DNA of 43,903 nt from Candidatus Bathyarchaeota archaeon (GTDB taxonomy: Archaea; Thermoproteota; Bathyarchaeia; 40CM-2-53-6). Where the stretch lies: contig VBBQ01000042.1 of NCBI GenBank assembly GCA_005888755.1, positions 1-43,903 on the forward strand. Direction: 5' to 3'. This document shows, piece after piece, positions 1 through 7,974 of this stretch. Positions within the stretch are counted from its first letter, which is position 1. Each line of letters begins with the position of its first letter. The notes under the pieces were generated by a model. That model saw only the letters and a program-made list of their open reading frames with translations. It had not been told where the DNA came from and searched no databases. Both the position numbers and the translations under genes were made by a program.

Positions 1-285
1 CGGGACTCCCGCCTTCGAAACCGCAGCAACCTCTTCCCTCATCTCGTCCATTCCGGGATTCGGGATCCCGAGAGCGTTAAGATAACCACCTGGAACTTCG
101 ATGAAAGACGGATTCCGATAACCCTCCCTGCCCTTTCGGTTGAACGACTTTGTAACAACGCCTCCCGCACCTGCTCTGGAGGCCCGGACCATGACCTCAC
201 TAGAAACACCAAGAATTCCGGAAGCGAGAATCGTGGGGTTGGGGAGCTTTATACCACCAAACTCCACCGATAGGTCAGGTTCCAA
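1..285 (-). CDS. pyrD: Dihydroorotate dehydrogenase, N-terminal part (cut by window edge)
   Basis: The minus strand encodes the start of a class 1 dihydroorotate dehydrogenase, which oxidises dihydroorotate to orotate in pyrimidine synthesis. Visible are the N-terminal strand with GGIKLPNPTILASGILG, then VTKSF and the substrate-loop motif NPSFIEVPGGYLNALGIPNPG, all typical of PyrD in this order. The remaining ~200 residues lie beyond base 1. No ATG is in frame after the upstream stop. A TTG at 285 (MEPDLSVEFGG) or a GTG at 267 are the possible starts, and I prefer TTG because it keeps the usual first strand. The gene is divergent from nop5 and probably shares an AT-rich promoter region with it. 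Confidence 0.85.
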   Translation of the reverse strand, partial: MEPDLSVEFGGIKLPNPTILASGILGVSSEVMVRASRAGAGGVVTKSFNRKGREGYRNPSFIEVPGGYLNALGIPNPGMDEMREEVAAVSKAGVP

Positions 286-312
286 ATGCTGCCGAGACAG
301 TATACGCGTTCC

Positions 313-323
313 ACATTAATTAT
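313..323. promoter_or_regulatory. AT-rich divergent promoter element between pyrD and nop5
   Basis: The near-palindromic run ATTAATTAT is the only strong AT-rich element between the divergent pyrD and nop5 starts. It lies about 28-38 bases before the likely pyrD start on minus and about 55 before the nop5 start on plus. It could act as a TATA box in both directions. This is positional inference only. Confidence 0.4.
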
Positions 324-377
324 CTTCGCACCAAGCCAGCACTACAAGATCGACAGAACCAAGACAAGCGAGCGATC

Positions 378-1688
378 TTGAAGGCCTACCTGGTTGATTC
401 ACCGGCCGGACTCTTTCTGCTGGAAAAGACTGGCAAGATTACCGAAAAAGCCCTGTTCCCCCGAAACCCCAAAGACGCTGCTGTGAAACTGAACGAAGTT
501 CGCCAAGGACAACTCCCCTCGGAATTCTCTGAATTCGCGAACCGCCTGTCCCAGATGGGCCTGGAAAAACTTACTGTAGACAACGAATATCTCGCAAGAA
601 TCCTGCGCGCATTTTTGACCTCGGAAGTCGTCCTGGACGAAAGGGACGAGACGATCTCAAAGCTGCGGAATCGGCTGCCCAATATGCTTGTCCGGTTCCG
701 GATCGTGGAGTCAAAGGACGATTACGAGAAACTTGTTCACGATGTGTCGATGGAAATCGCACAGGCATCAATTGCGGAGACGGGTACGAAACGTGACCTT
801 TACGCTATTCAGACCGTCAGATGCATCGAGGACCTGGACAAGGTACTGAACCTGCTTGCCGGTCGGATACGAGAATGGTATGGGCTACACTTTCCTGAAC
901 TAGACAGGCTCGTGGAAAAGCACGACAGCTACATTCGGCTCGTCCAAAGCCTTGGCACACGCGACTCGTTCTCCCAAGAGTCCCTCGTCGAGATGGGCAT
1001 ACCTCAAGAACGGGCACGGATCATCTCGGAAGCAGCCCAGAAATCCTCAGGAGCAGATCTTCCTCGACCCGACCTCTTATGGCTTCAAGAAGTCTGCGCG
1101 ACGGTTCTTCAAATGTACAAGCTGAGAGAGACAGCCGAGAAGTACACTGACAAGATCATGGTGGAGGTAGCCCCCAACATGACAGGAGTTCTAGGTGCAG
1201 TTCTTTCCGCCAAGATCCTTTCGATGGCTGGAGGCTTAGAGAACGTTGGTAAGATGCCGGCCAGCACGATACAAGTGCTCGGTGCGGAAAAGGCGCTGTT
1301 CCGAACCCTAAAAACCGGAGCTCGCCCTCCGAAGCATGGGATAATATTCCAATACGCCGCCATCCACCAGTCCCCGAGATGGCTGAGAGGCCGAATTGCC
1401 CGCGCAGTTGCAGGGAAACTCGCCATTGCTGCCCGAATGGATGCGTTCGGCGGATCCAACGAAGGCGACAAGATGCGAACAGCATTAGAGAAGAAGCTTA
1501 GTGATCTCAAAGATCGTTATCAAGGACAACCACCCAAGAAGAAGCATGCCACGCAATGGCGTCCACCCCCACAAAAAGTTCGAAGGGATCTACCTGATCG
1601 GGGGGGAAGGGGAAGAGAGACTAGGTACCCGCAGCCTGGTCCCGGGAGAGAACGTTTACGGCGAGGAAATCGTCAAAGTTGGCGATGA
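378..1688 (+). CDS. nop5: NOP5 (Nop56/58-like) C/D box sRNP core protein
   Basis: Scaffold of the archaeal box C/D sRNP, bridging L7Ae-bound guide RNA to fibrillarin for 2'-O-methylation. The N-terminal ~110 residues form the fibrillarin-binding domain, followed by a coiled-coil segment and then the NOP domain with GAEKALFRTLKTGARPPKHG and RGRIARAVAGKLAIAARMD. The start is TTG (MKAYLVDSPAG). A typical NOP5 ends soon after a basic PPKKK stretch, seen here near residue 390. This frame instead runs on for about 45 more Arg/Pro/Gly-rich residues, overlapping the start of the downstream fibrillarin gene in another frame by 143 bases. The order nop5-fibrillarin is the usual archaeal operon. The function is secure; the C-terminal tail is odd. 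Confidence 0.93.
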   Translation: MKAYLVDSPAGLFLLEKTGKITEKALFPRNPKDAAVKLNEVRQGQLPSEFSEFANRLSQMGLEKLTVDNEYLARILRAFLTSEVVLDERDETISKLRNRLPNMLVRFRIVESKDDYEKLVHDVSMEIAQASIAETGTKRDLYAIQTVRCIEDLDKVLNLLAGRIREWYGLHFPELDRLVEKHDSYIRLVQSLGTRDSFSQESLVEMGIPQERARIISEAAQKSSGADLPRPDLLWLQEVCATVLQMYKLRETAEKYTDKIMVEVAPNMTGVLGAVLSAKILSMAGGLENVGKMPASTIQVLGAEKALFRTLKTGARPPKHGIIFQYAAIHQSPRWLRGRIARAVAGKLAIAARMDAFGGSNEGDKMRTALEKKLSDLKDRYQGQPPKKKHATQWRPPPQKVRRDLPDRGGRGRETRYPQPGPGRERLRRGNRQSWR

Positions 1689-2238
1689 AGAGTATCGGAT
1701 CTGGGACCCGTTTCGGAGTAAGCTCGCAGCCGCTATCCTGAAGGAACTTCACAAAATCCCGATCAGGGAGAAGTCGAAGGTTCTATACTTGGGAGCTGCC
1801 AGCGGAACGACCGTCAGCCACGTAAGTGACATCGTAGGACGCGAGGGAAAAGTATACTGTGTTGAATTTGCGCAAAGGTCCTTCAGGGATCTAGTTAACA
1901 ACGTGTCCAAGAACAGGATCAACACCGTACCAATCTTTGAGGACGCTCGCTTTCCCAGTAGATACCGCAGCCTCGTCTCCGAAGTTGACTCCGTGTATTG
2001 CGACATCGCACAACCAGACCAGGCAAGAATATTGGCCGAAAACCTTGACACGTTTCTAGATCCAGGCAATGAGTTCCTCATGGCAATCAAAGCGCGAAGC
2101 ATTGACGTGACCAAAGATCCAGACGCCATCTTTCGCCAGGAAGCTGATATTCTGAAGAAGAGAGGATACGCAATTGAAGAGATGGTTCGACTGCAACCTT
2201 TCGAGAAAGACCACTGCATGGTCCGGGGCAGAAAATAG
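1546..2238 (+). CDS. flpA: Fibrillarin-like rRNA/tRNA 2'-O-methyltransferase
   Basis: Catalytic subunit of the C/D box sRNP. It moves a methyl group from SAM to the ribose 2'-OH of guide-selected rRNA or tRNA sites. Residues ~75-85 hold the SAM-binding motif VLYLGAASGTTVSHVSD. Further fibrillarin hallmarks are VYCVEFAQRSFRDL, a VYCDIAQPDQA strand and the C-terminal KDHCMVRGRK. The ATG at 1546 (MPRNGVHPHKKFEGIYLI) matches the family N terminus. An in-frame GTG at 1501 would add 15 unconserved residues. The 230-residue length is normal. The start lies inside nop5, suggesting translational coupling. Confidence 0.95.
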   Translation: MPRNGVHPHKKFEGIYLIGGEGEERLGTRSLVPGENVYGEEIVKVGDEEYRIWDPFRSKLAAAILKELHKIPIREKSKVLYLGAASGTTVSHVSDIVGREGKVYCVEFAQRSFRDLVNNVSKNRINTVPIFEDARFPSRYRSLVSEVDSVYCDIAQPDQARILAENLDTFLDPGNEFLMAIKARSIDVTKDPDAIFRQEADILKKRGYAIEEMVRLQPFEKDHCMVRGRK

Positions 2239-2251
2239 GCGGCCGTCTCTC

Positions 2252-2695
2252 GTGGATCGAGACAGTCTCTTCGATGCTATGCTTCAGAACGAACTGCGAA
2301 AGCTCAACACACATCTTCCAAAGAACCGGAAAACAATCAAAGCACTATTGACTGAGACGGAACCGTCTACTCTTACTGTTGGCGGGGATAAGGCGATTAT
2401 GAAAAAGAGTGAGATTGAGGCTCTGAGTGCTGAGCTGCCCGATGAGCTGCGTGATAGGATGAAGCTTCCCATCGTCTTGTTAAGGAGGAGGGAGTTGGGA
2501 CCCGGCGCGTTTACGTTGTTGGGAGATGAGTACGAAGAATATGCGTTTTCCAGGGTCCTAGGCGATTACGCTGGAACTTTCACAGAATTCCAGAAGGCAA
2601 GGGACTCCCCGACGGTCTTCTATAAACCCCAGGTGAGCGAGCTGACGCGCCGCTTTCATTCCCTTATTGTAATCGGCTTCGGTCTCTCTGACTGA
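2252..2695 (+). CDS. UPF0216 (DUF61) family protein
   Basis: Small archaeal protein of unknown function. The family signature is clear: LQNELRKLNTHLPKNRKTIKALL, then a segment ending LPDELRDRMKLPIVLLRR and a short conserved tail AFSRVLG. About 40 further residues after this are not typical of the family. The GTG at 2252 follows the fibrillarin stop by 13 bases and has an AGGCGG stretch 9 bases upstream; the ATG at 2279 has none, so GTG is preferred. The frame is open upstream to 2174, but that part overlaps fibrillarin and has no family support. It probably belongs to the nop5-fibrillarin transcript. Confidence 0.8.
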   Translation: MDRDSLFDAMLQNELRKLNTHLPKNRKTIKALLTETEPSTLTVGGDKAIMKKSEIEALSAELPDELRDRMKLPIVLLRRRELGPGAFTLLGDEYEEYAFSRVLGDYAGTFTEFQKARDSPTVFYKPQVSELTRRFHSLIVIGFGLSD

Positions 2696-2719
2696 CTATT
2701 GGACCTGGCACCCATGCAA

Positions 2720-2785
2720 CCTGTCTGACAGGGTCCTCTCGTGACGAGACTCCACGCGACCATTGAACGCTTATGTACGGCGTGG
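2720..2785 (+). other. Cluster of three short hairpins in the leader/intergenic region
   Basis: Three inverted repeats lie within 66 bases: CCTG/CAGG (2720-2732, loop of 5), TCTCG/CGAGA (2737-2749, loop of 3) and CCACGC/GCGTGG (2752-2785, loop of 22). They sit after the UPF0216 gene and just before the M29-like gene. They could end the upstream transcript or form a structured leader. No known RNA family was recognised. Confidence 0.3.
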
Positions 2786-2812
2786 TTCCCAACGACCTAG
2801 CCGATAGCTCTC

Positions 2813-3904
2813 TTGCTTGAGGACAGCGTTGCAAAACGTGTCGTTCACACTTGTCTGAGGGTGCACGAGGACGACATGGTCCTCATCGAGACTTGGCAAC
2901 ACACGATCGATTTAGCAAGCGAAATAGCACTTGAATGCTATCGGACCGGCGCAAAGCCTCTCATCACACTCAACACAGATCGGCTCTGGTGGGGAACGCT
3001 TGCCGAGATTCCAGAACAGTACATGCGGAAGATCCCTAGACACATACTCAGCGCGGTCGACAATGTTACTGTCTGGATTGCTCTCGGGGGTCCCGAAGAT
3101 CCCACAAAGTTCCGGGACGTACCTGCGTCAAGACTGGAAATCATATTCGAAGGAGACAAACCTGTCCTCGATAAGACCTTTGAAAAGAAAGTTCGAACTG
3201 CCGAACTCCTGCTAGGTCACGTAACAACTCAACGAGCTAAAGCATACGGGTTCGATTATGATCATTGGTTGAAAACGACTGAAGAAGCCATCAAGGTCGA
3301 CTATCCAAAGCTCGCCGAGCTGGGAAGAAAAATCGCCCTTCGCCTAGAACGCGGCTCCAAAGTGCACATCACATCCAAAGGAGGTACCGACGTGAGATTC
3401 GAGATAACAAAAAGACCCGTTCATGTCCAAGACGGAATCGTTGATCAGGCCGACATAGAGCACGGACTCGTGTCAACGCAACTGCCTTCAGGCAAGGTCG
3501 AGGTTGCGCCATTAGAAGAGTCCGCCCGCGGGACTGTGGTATTCGATGTTCCTCGGGCATTGAAAGGAAGATTGATTCAAGAACTTAGACTCGATTTTGA
3601 AAAGGGGCACCTCAAGGAATTCAAAGCTAAAAAATACGAGGAGGTTTTCCGAGAGGTCTTCGAGGCGACGCAGGGCGACAAGGATAGGATAGCACAGTTT
3701 ACACTAGGATTGAATCCCAAGATGGATCTGATCGGATACACCACTGACGAACTTTCTCTGGGAACCGTGACGATTGGAGTGGGAGCGAACAAGGGCATCG
3801 GCGGAAAGAACGACAGCAGCTTCTCTTTTTCGGGAACCATTACGAAGCCTACGGTCGAGATTGACGGGCAGACGATAATGATTGATGGAAGAATAACGCT
3901 GTAG
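2813..3904 (+). CDS. M29 (thermophilic aminopeptidase)-like protein, metal site apparently lost
   Basis: This 363-residue protein follows the M29 fold layout: an N-terminal Rossmann-like part with a GGPEDP turn, a middle segment with LPSGKVEVAPLE, and a C-terminal block with GLNP (~residue 297) and an ending like KPTVEIDGQTIMIDGR. In ordinary M29 enzymes the C-terminal block supplies metal-binding histidines in a TVHIALG-like strand and an HWD-like motif. Here the strand reads GTVTIGVG and the later motif SSFSFSG, so those ligands are missing. It may be a non-peptidase relative. The start is TTG. It directly precedes hutI-hutU on the same strand, so a role linked to histidine catabolism is possible but unproven. 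Confidence 0.7.
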   Translation: MLEDSVAKRVVHTCLRVHEDDMVLIETWQHTIDLASEIALECYRTGAKPLITLNTDRLWWGTLAEIPEQYMRKIPRHILSAVDNVTVWIALGGPEDPTKFRDVPASRLEIIFEGDKPVLDKTFEKKVRTAELLLGHVTTQRAKAYGFDYDHWLKTTEEAIKVDYPKLAELGRKIALRLERGSKVHITSKGGTDVRFEITKRPVHVQDGIVDQADIEHGLVSTQLPSGKVEVAPLEESARGTVVFDVPRALKGRLIQELRLDFEKGHLKEFKAKKYEEVFREVFEATQGDKDRIAQFTLGLNPKMDLIGYTTDELSLGTVTIGVGANKGIGGKNDSSFSFSGTITKPTVEIDGQTIMIDGRITL

Positions 3905-3916
3905 ATACGAACAGTC

Positions 3917-3927
3917 CATTTTTAATC
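3917..3927 (+). promoter_or_regulatory. Putative TATA box for hutI-hutU
   Basis: ATTTTTAAT lies in the 55-base gap before hutI, about 35-40 bases upstream of its ATG. A purine-rich ribosome site (GAGGTAGGGGAG) is directly before the ATG at 3960. This would let hutIU be transcribed separately from the M29-like gene. Confidence 0.4.
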
Positions 3928-3959
3928 AGCAATCCGGTACGCGAGGTAGGGGAGCTCGC

Positions 3960-5207
3960 ATGGTCAAGAAGCGGGTCGACGTACTAGTTCTGAACTCTAA
4001 CGAAACCATAACCCTAGACTCTCCTGAGATTGAAAACGGGCTTGGCATTGTCGACAATGGAGGTGTCGCGATAGACAAGGGCAAGATCGTTTTGGCGGCG
4101 TCGACCGACTTACTCGAACGAAAATTCCGGGCTGGAAGGACAATTAATGCCGAGGACGAAATTATTCTGCCTGGGCTCGTGGATCCTCACACCCATTTGG
4201 TCTTCGCCGGCGCTCGTGACGCCGAGTTTCAGCTTCGGATAGCGGGCGTTTCATACATGGAAATCCTCCGGAAGGGCGGAGGGATAATCGAGACGGTGAA
4301 CCGTACACGACAAGCCAGCCAAGAATCGCTGTTTCAATTTGGAAAACAGAGACTGGATACGTGTCTTGAATCTGGCTCGACGACCGTGGAGATAAAGAGC
4401 GGGTACGGACTAAGACTGGACGACGAGCTTAAGATTCTCAGGACAGTGCAACGTCTAGGGAATGACCATCCTTGCAATATCGTTCCCACGTTTATGGGGG
4501 CTCACGCTGTTCCGCCGGGAGAGACCTCGTCGGAGTACGTTTCAAGTGTGATTAAGGAAATGTTGCCAAGGGTTGCTCAAGCGGGACTTGCAGAATTTTG
4601 CGATGTATTCTGTGAACAAGGAGTATTCGATTCGATCGAGTCAGAAAGGATTCTCAGGAAGGCAGCGAAACTCGGTCTTAAGCCTAAGATACACGCCGAC
4701 CAGTTCACGGGTTGTGGAGGAGCGGAGGTTGCGAACAAACTTCACGCTACCTCTGCGGATCACCTGATCCATTCATCGGCGAAACAATTCGAACAGATGA
4801 CAAAAACGGGCGTGATACCGGTCTTGCTGCCATCGTCTTCACATAACCTTCTAGCCGGGGAAAACGCGGATGCCCGAGGTATGCTTGGGATGGGCCTCCC
4901 CGTGGCTTTGGGAACAGATTTCAGCCCGTCCAACTGGATGCTGGGGCAACTGTCGGTCGCTGCTCTTGCGTCTCGAGAGTTGAGAATGAACGCTCCTGAG
5001 ATCATCCGAGGGATAACGATCAATGCGGCTCGAGCGCTAGGATTGGAGAAGAGGGTCGGAAGCCTCCATCGAGGCAAGCAAGCGGATCTTGTGACGTTGC
5101 GCGCACCCAACCATCGATGGGTCGGATACACATACGGTGAACGGGTCGTTGACAATGTCCTTATCGAGGGCGAACCAGTAGTGAAGGACGGTAAGAGAAT
5201 TCCTTGA
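3960..5207 (+). CDS. hutI: Imidazolonepropionase
   Basis: Third enzyme of histidine degradation, hydrolysing 4-imidazolone-5-propionate to N-formimino-glutamate. The 415-residue amidohydrolase shows the metal-binding HxH in [21 protein letters not shown], the substrate histidine region MGAHAVP, a further metal His in PKIHADQF and the catalytic/metal Asp in [11 protein letters not shown]. The C-terminal [12 protein letters not shown] is typical of cyclic amidohydrolases. The ATG at 3960 has a strong purine-rich ribosome site. Its stop overlaps the TTG start of hutU by 4 bases, so the pair is a translationally coupled operon. Confidence 0.96.
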   Translation: MVKKRVDVLVLNSNETITLDSPEIENGLGIVDNGGVAIDKGKIVLAASTDLLERKFRAGRTINAEDEIILPGLVDPHTHLVFAGARDAEFQLRIAGVSYMEILRKGGGIIETVNRTRQASQESLFQFGKQRLDTCLESGSTTVEIKSGYGLRLDDELKILRTVQRLGNDHPCNIVPTFMGAHAVPPGETSSEYVSSVIKEMLPRVAQAGLAEFCDVFCEQGVFDSIESERILRKAAKLGLKPKIHADQFTGCGGAEVANKLHATSADHLIHSSAKQFEQMTKTGVIPVLLPSSSHNLLAGENADARGMLGMGLPVALGTDFSPSNWMLGQLSVAALASRELRMNAPEIIRGITINAARALGLEKRVGSLHRGKQADLVTLRAPNHRWVGYTYGERVVDNVLIEGEPVVKDGKRIP

Positions 5208-6895
5208 CTCAAAGGCGAAAGCCTCGAGCCTTTTCAGTACTTCAGAACCGAAGGAGGATATCCGCAATTACTGGGACGAAGCTACACTGCAAGAGCTGGC
5301 AGATAGAAGGTGCTTACCGGATGCTTCACAACGTCTTAGATCGAGATGTTGCCAAAGATCCCGATCACCTGATCGTTTATGGTGGGACCGGACGAGCAGC
5401 CCGGTCTTGGGATGCACTTGAAGCAACACTTGATTCGCTAGAGACCTTAGGCGAAGATCAGACACTTCTCATTCAAAGCGGTAAACCGGTGGCGGTTTTC
5501 AAGACCCATAGATTGGCTCCTCGAGTCCTAATCGTTAACAGCATGATTGTTCCCAAATGGGCGACCTGGGACTACTTCTACGAACTTGAACAGAAGGGGC
5601 TCATCATGTACGGACAAATGACTGCAGGGTCTTGGGCTTACATCGGAACTCAGGGTATACTTCAGGGCACATACGAAACGCTCGCGGCAGTTGCCAAGGA
5701 ACACTTCCAGGGAACACTCGCTGGAAGACTCGTATTGACCGCGGGCCTAGGCGAGATGGGAGGTGCTCAGCCTTTGGCCGTGACAATGAACGATGGCATC
5801 GCCCTGGCAGTAGAGATGGACAAGAAGGCCATCGAGAAGACAATCCGTCATGGATATCTGCAAAGAATGGCCGGGGACCTGGATGAGGCGCTGGATATTG
5901 TGCAGGATGCAAAGCTAGACCGAGTTCCTTGCAGCGTGGGTCTGATTGGGAACGCCGCCGAGGTACACCCTGAGCTCCTGAGACGTGGCATAATCCCTGA
6001 CGTTGTGACCGACCAAACATCTGCTCATGATCCTCTGAACGGCTATTATCCAGCTGGCCTTTCAAAGGAAGAAGCCGATTCCCTTCGCCGATCCAATCCG
6101 AAAGAATACATGAAGAGGGCCAGCCAAAGTATCCGCACACATGTCAAGACTATGATTGCCATGTCGCGACGAGGAGCTGTGGCATTCGAGTACGGAAACA
6201 ACATCCGGCAGCAGGCGCTGGACGTGGGATTGAAGAACGCCTTCGAATTCCCGGGATTTGTCCAGCGCTACATTAGACCAATGTTCTGCGAAGGCAGAGG
6301 ACCGTTCAGATGGACCTCACTAGTCGGGGACCCAGAAGACATTCGCAAGATCGATGAGCTAGTTCTCTCCACCTTCCCTCAAGACAAAGGCCTCTCTCGG
6401 TGGATTCGGAAAGCTCAGAAAGAAGTGAAATTCCAGGGATTGCCAGCTAGAGTGTGCTGGCTCGGATTCGGAGAGCGAGCGAAATTCGGCGGACTGATAA
6501 ACGAGATGGTGGCGGATGGAGAGCTTTCCGGTCCGATCTGGATTGGAAGGGACCATCTTGACTGTGGAAGCGTTGCCTCTCCACGGCGAGAGACCGAGGG
6601 TATGCTTGACGGTAGTGATGCTATCGCCGACTGGCCCATATTGAACGCGCTTCTGAACACGGCGGCCGGGGCGACCTGGGTGAGCGTACATCAGGGTGGA
6701 GGTGTTGGAATGGGCTACAGCATTCACGCCGGAATGTGTCTCGTCGCGGATGGCACGACTGAGGCCGCAGGCAAGCTCGAGCGGGTATTGACTACTGATC
6801 CTGGAATAGGGATCGTTAGACATGCGGATGCAGGCTATACAACGGCGAAGAAAATCGCCAGGGAAAAGGGGATTAGGATGCCGATGCTCAAGTGA
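5204..6895 (+). CDS. hutU: Urocanate hydratase (urocanase)
   Basis: Second enzyme of histidine degradation, adding water to urocanate to give imidazolonepropionate with tightly bound NAD+. Characteristic blocks in order are [108 protein letters not shown] and [18 protein letters not shown], ending with [16 protein letters not shown]. At 563 residues it is close to the usual 550-560. The TTG at 5204 overlaps the hutI stop (TTGA). The first ~25 residues are not conserved, so a later start cannot be excluded. Confidence 0.96.
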   Translation: MTQRRKPRAFSVLQNRRRISAITGTKLHCKSWQIEGAYRMLHNVLDRDVAKDPDHLIVYGGTGRAARSWDALEATLDSLETLGEDQTLLIQSGKPVAVFKTHRLAPRVLIVNSMIVPKWATWDYFYELEQKGLIMYGQMTAGSWAYIGTQGILQGTYETLAAVAKEHFQGTLAGRLVLTAGLGEMGGAQPLAVTMNDGIALAVEMDKKAIEKTIRHGYLQRMAGDLDEALDIVQDAKLDRVPCSVGLIGNAAEVHPELLRRGIIPDVVTDQTSAHDPLNGYYPAGLSKEEADSLRRSNPKEYMKRASQSIRTHVKTMIAMSRRGAVAFEYGNNIRQQALDVGLKNAFEFPGFVQRYIRPMFCEGRGPFRWTSLVGDPEDIRKIDELVLSTFPQDKGLSRWIRKAQKEVKFQGLPARVCWLGFGERAKFGGLINEMVADGELSGPIWIGRDHLDCGSVASPRRETEGMLDGSDAIADWPILNALLNTAAGATWVSVHQGGGVGMGYSIHAGMCLVADGTTEAAGKLERVLTTDPGIGIVRHADAGYTTAKKIAREKGIRMPMLK

Positions 6896-7178
6896 CAACG
6901 AAAGAAAAATATCCGCACCAACGGAACGATGAGGGATTGGCATCCGAACTCCAACATCGTACTGGTTTTCTCGGGAGCACAAGTTGGGCTCCGGTCTTTT
7001 GCGTCGCGAGGGGTCGGTCGCTAAGACCCCCTTCGCCTAGAAACCACTTCCTGTCTGGCACTGATAATAGGGGAGTCAGGGGAATTAGGGCGCAATTCTG
7101 GTTCGAATGGCCTCTGAGAGAAGCGGACAATTCTGAACGAATTTCACGGGAGTATAGGGAGGTGTCGCCGATTCGAGA

Positions 7179-7973
7179 TCAGGGCCGATTACGGGTGATT
7201 TTTCGGAAAAGGAACGGCTGTGGGGGAATTTGGCTCATATAGAGGCAGTCTTTGATGGGAAGTATCATCGAGTCCGAGCGCTTTCCCATGCCGAATTGAA
7301 CTGGGGCTCCACGCACCAGCACGAATGGGATGGTCTCCCCGCTTTCCCCCATCAACAGTTGTGCCGCTCCAGCTATCCCGTCAGCCAGAGCTTGGAAGGT
7401 GATCAGCAGCTTTCGTCCGTACAAGTCCTTGGTCCCCCGTGAGTCCCGCACCGGATGGAATCCTGAGGATGCAATCGCGAGCCCTATCGTACCTAGGCGG
7501 AGAGGAGTGACCCGACTGTCGACAATGACGACACCAATTCTCTTCCGGAGCTTTCGATTCAGCCTTCTCCGAATTCTCTCAGCGGAACGATGTGGATCGA
7601 CCGGCCACGGAATAACGCTGTCAACGGGAGCATTCTTTCGGTCAACCCCCGAATTCGCTATTGCGTCCCCATTCTTGAGCGTGAGAAGAACACCAGGAAC
7701 TCCGCCGTAAACAGCATCAGCTTCGTTGATCACAACCTGAGCGAACTCTGGAAGCATTTCGAATCTACGACCAAGCTTCCTAGCCAAAGCCGTGGGCCTA
7801 ACCTTCGAGAGAGAAACGATGTTCCTCTCTGACATCGAGACAGCCTTACTCGCGACTGCAACTATGTCGTCGTTCTTGACCCTCAGTCCGGAAGCGGAAA
7901 GTGCTCCGACGAAACTTGCAGCTAACGAATCACCGGGGAGAACTACTTCGGACTTGAGGGGGTAGAGTTCCAC
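7179..7973 (-). CDS. cofE: Coenzyme F420-0:L-glutamate ligase
   Basis: GTP-dependent ligase that adds L-glutamate to coenzyme F420-0. Family motifs are NEADAVYGGVPGVLLTL, GDAIANSGVDRKNAP, VVIVDSRVTPLRLGTIGLAI, RDSRGTKDLYGRKL and a C-terminal MGESGETIPFVLVRG. The 264-residue length fits the archaeal single-domain enzyme rather than bacterial FbiB fusions. The GTG start at 7973 lies one base after the hutH stop, so cofE is the second gene of a hutH-cofE operon. Why a cofactor gene is coupled to histidine ammonia-lyase is unclear. The 283-base gap to hutU holds nothing I could recognise. Confidence 0.92.
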   Translation of the reverse strand: MELYPLKSEVVLPGDSLAASFVGALSASGLRVKNDDIVAVASKAVSMSERNIVSLSKVRPTALARKLGRRFEMLPEFAQVVINEADAVYGGVPGVLLTLKNGDAIANSGVDRKNAPVDSVIPWPVDPHRSAERIRRRLNRKLRKRIGVVIVDSRVTPLRLGTIGLAIASSGFHPVRDSRGTKDLYGRKLLITFQALADGIAGAAQLLMGESGETIPFVLVRGAPVQFGMGKRSDSMILPIKDCLYMSQIPPQPFLFRKITRNRP

Positions 7974-7974
7974 T

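Noticed and set aside
6892-7242. 116-codon plus-strand frame after hutU
   Set aside because: It starts inside the hutU stop region, overlaps the cofE end antisense and shows no domain or regular composition.
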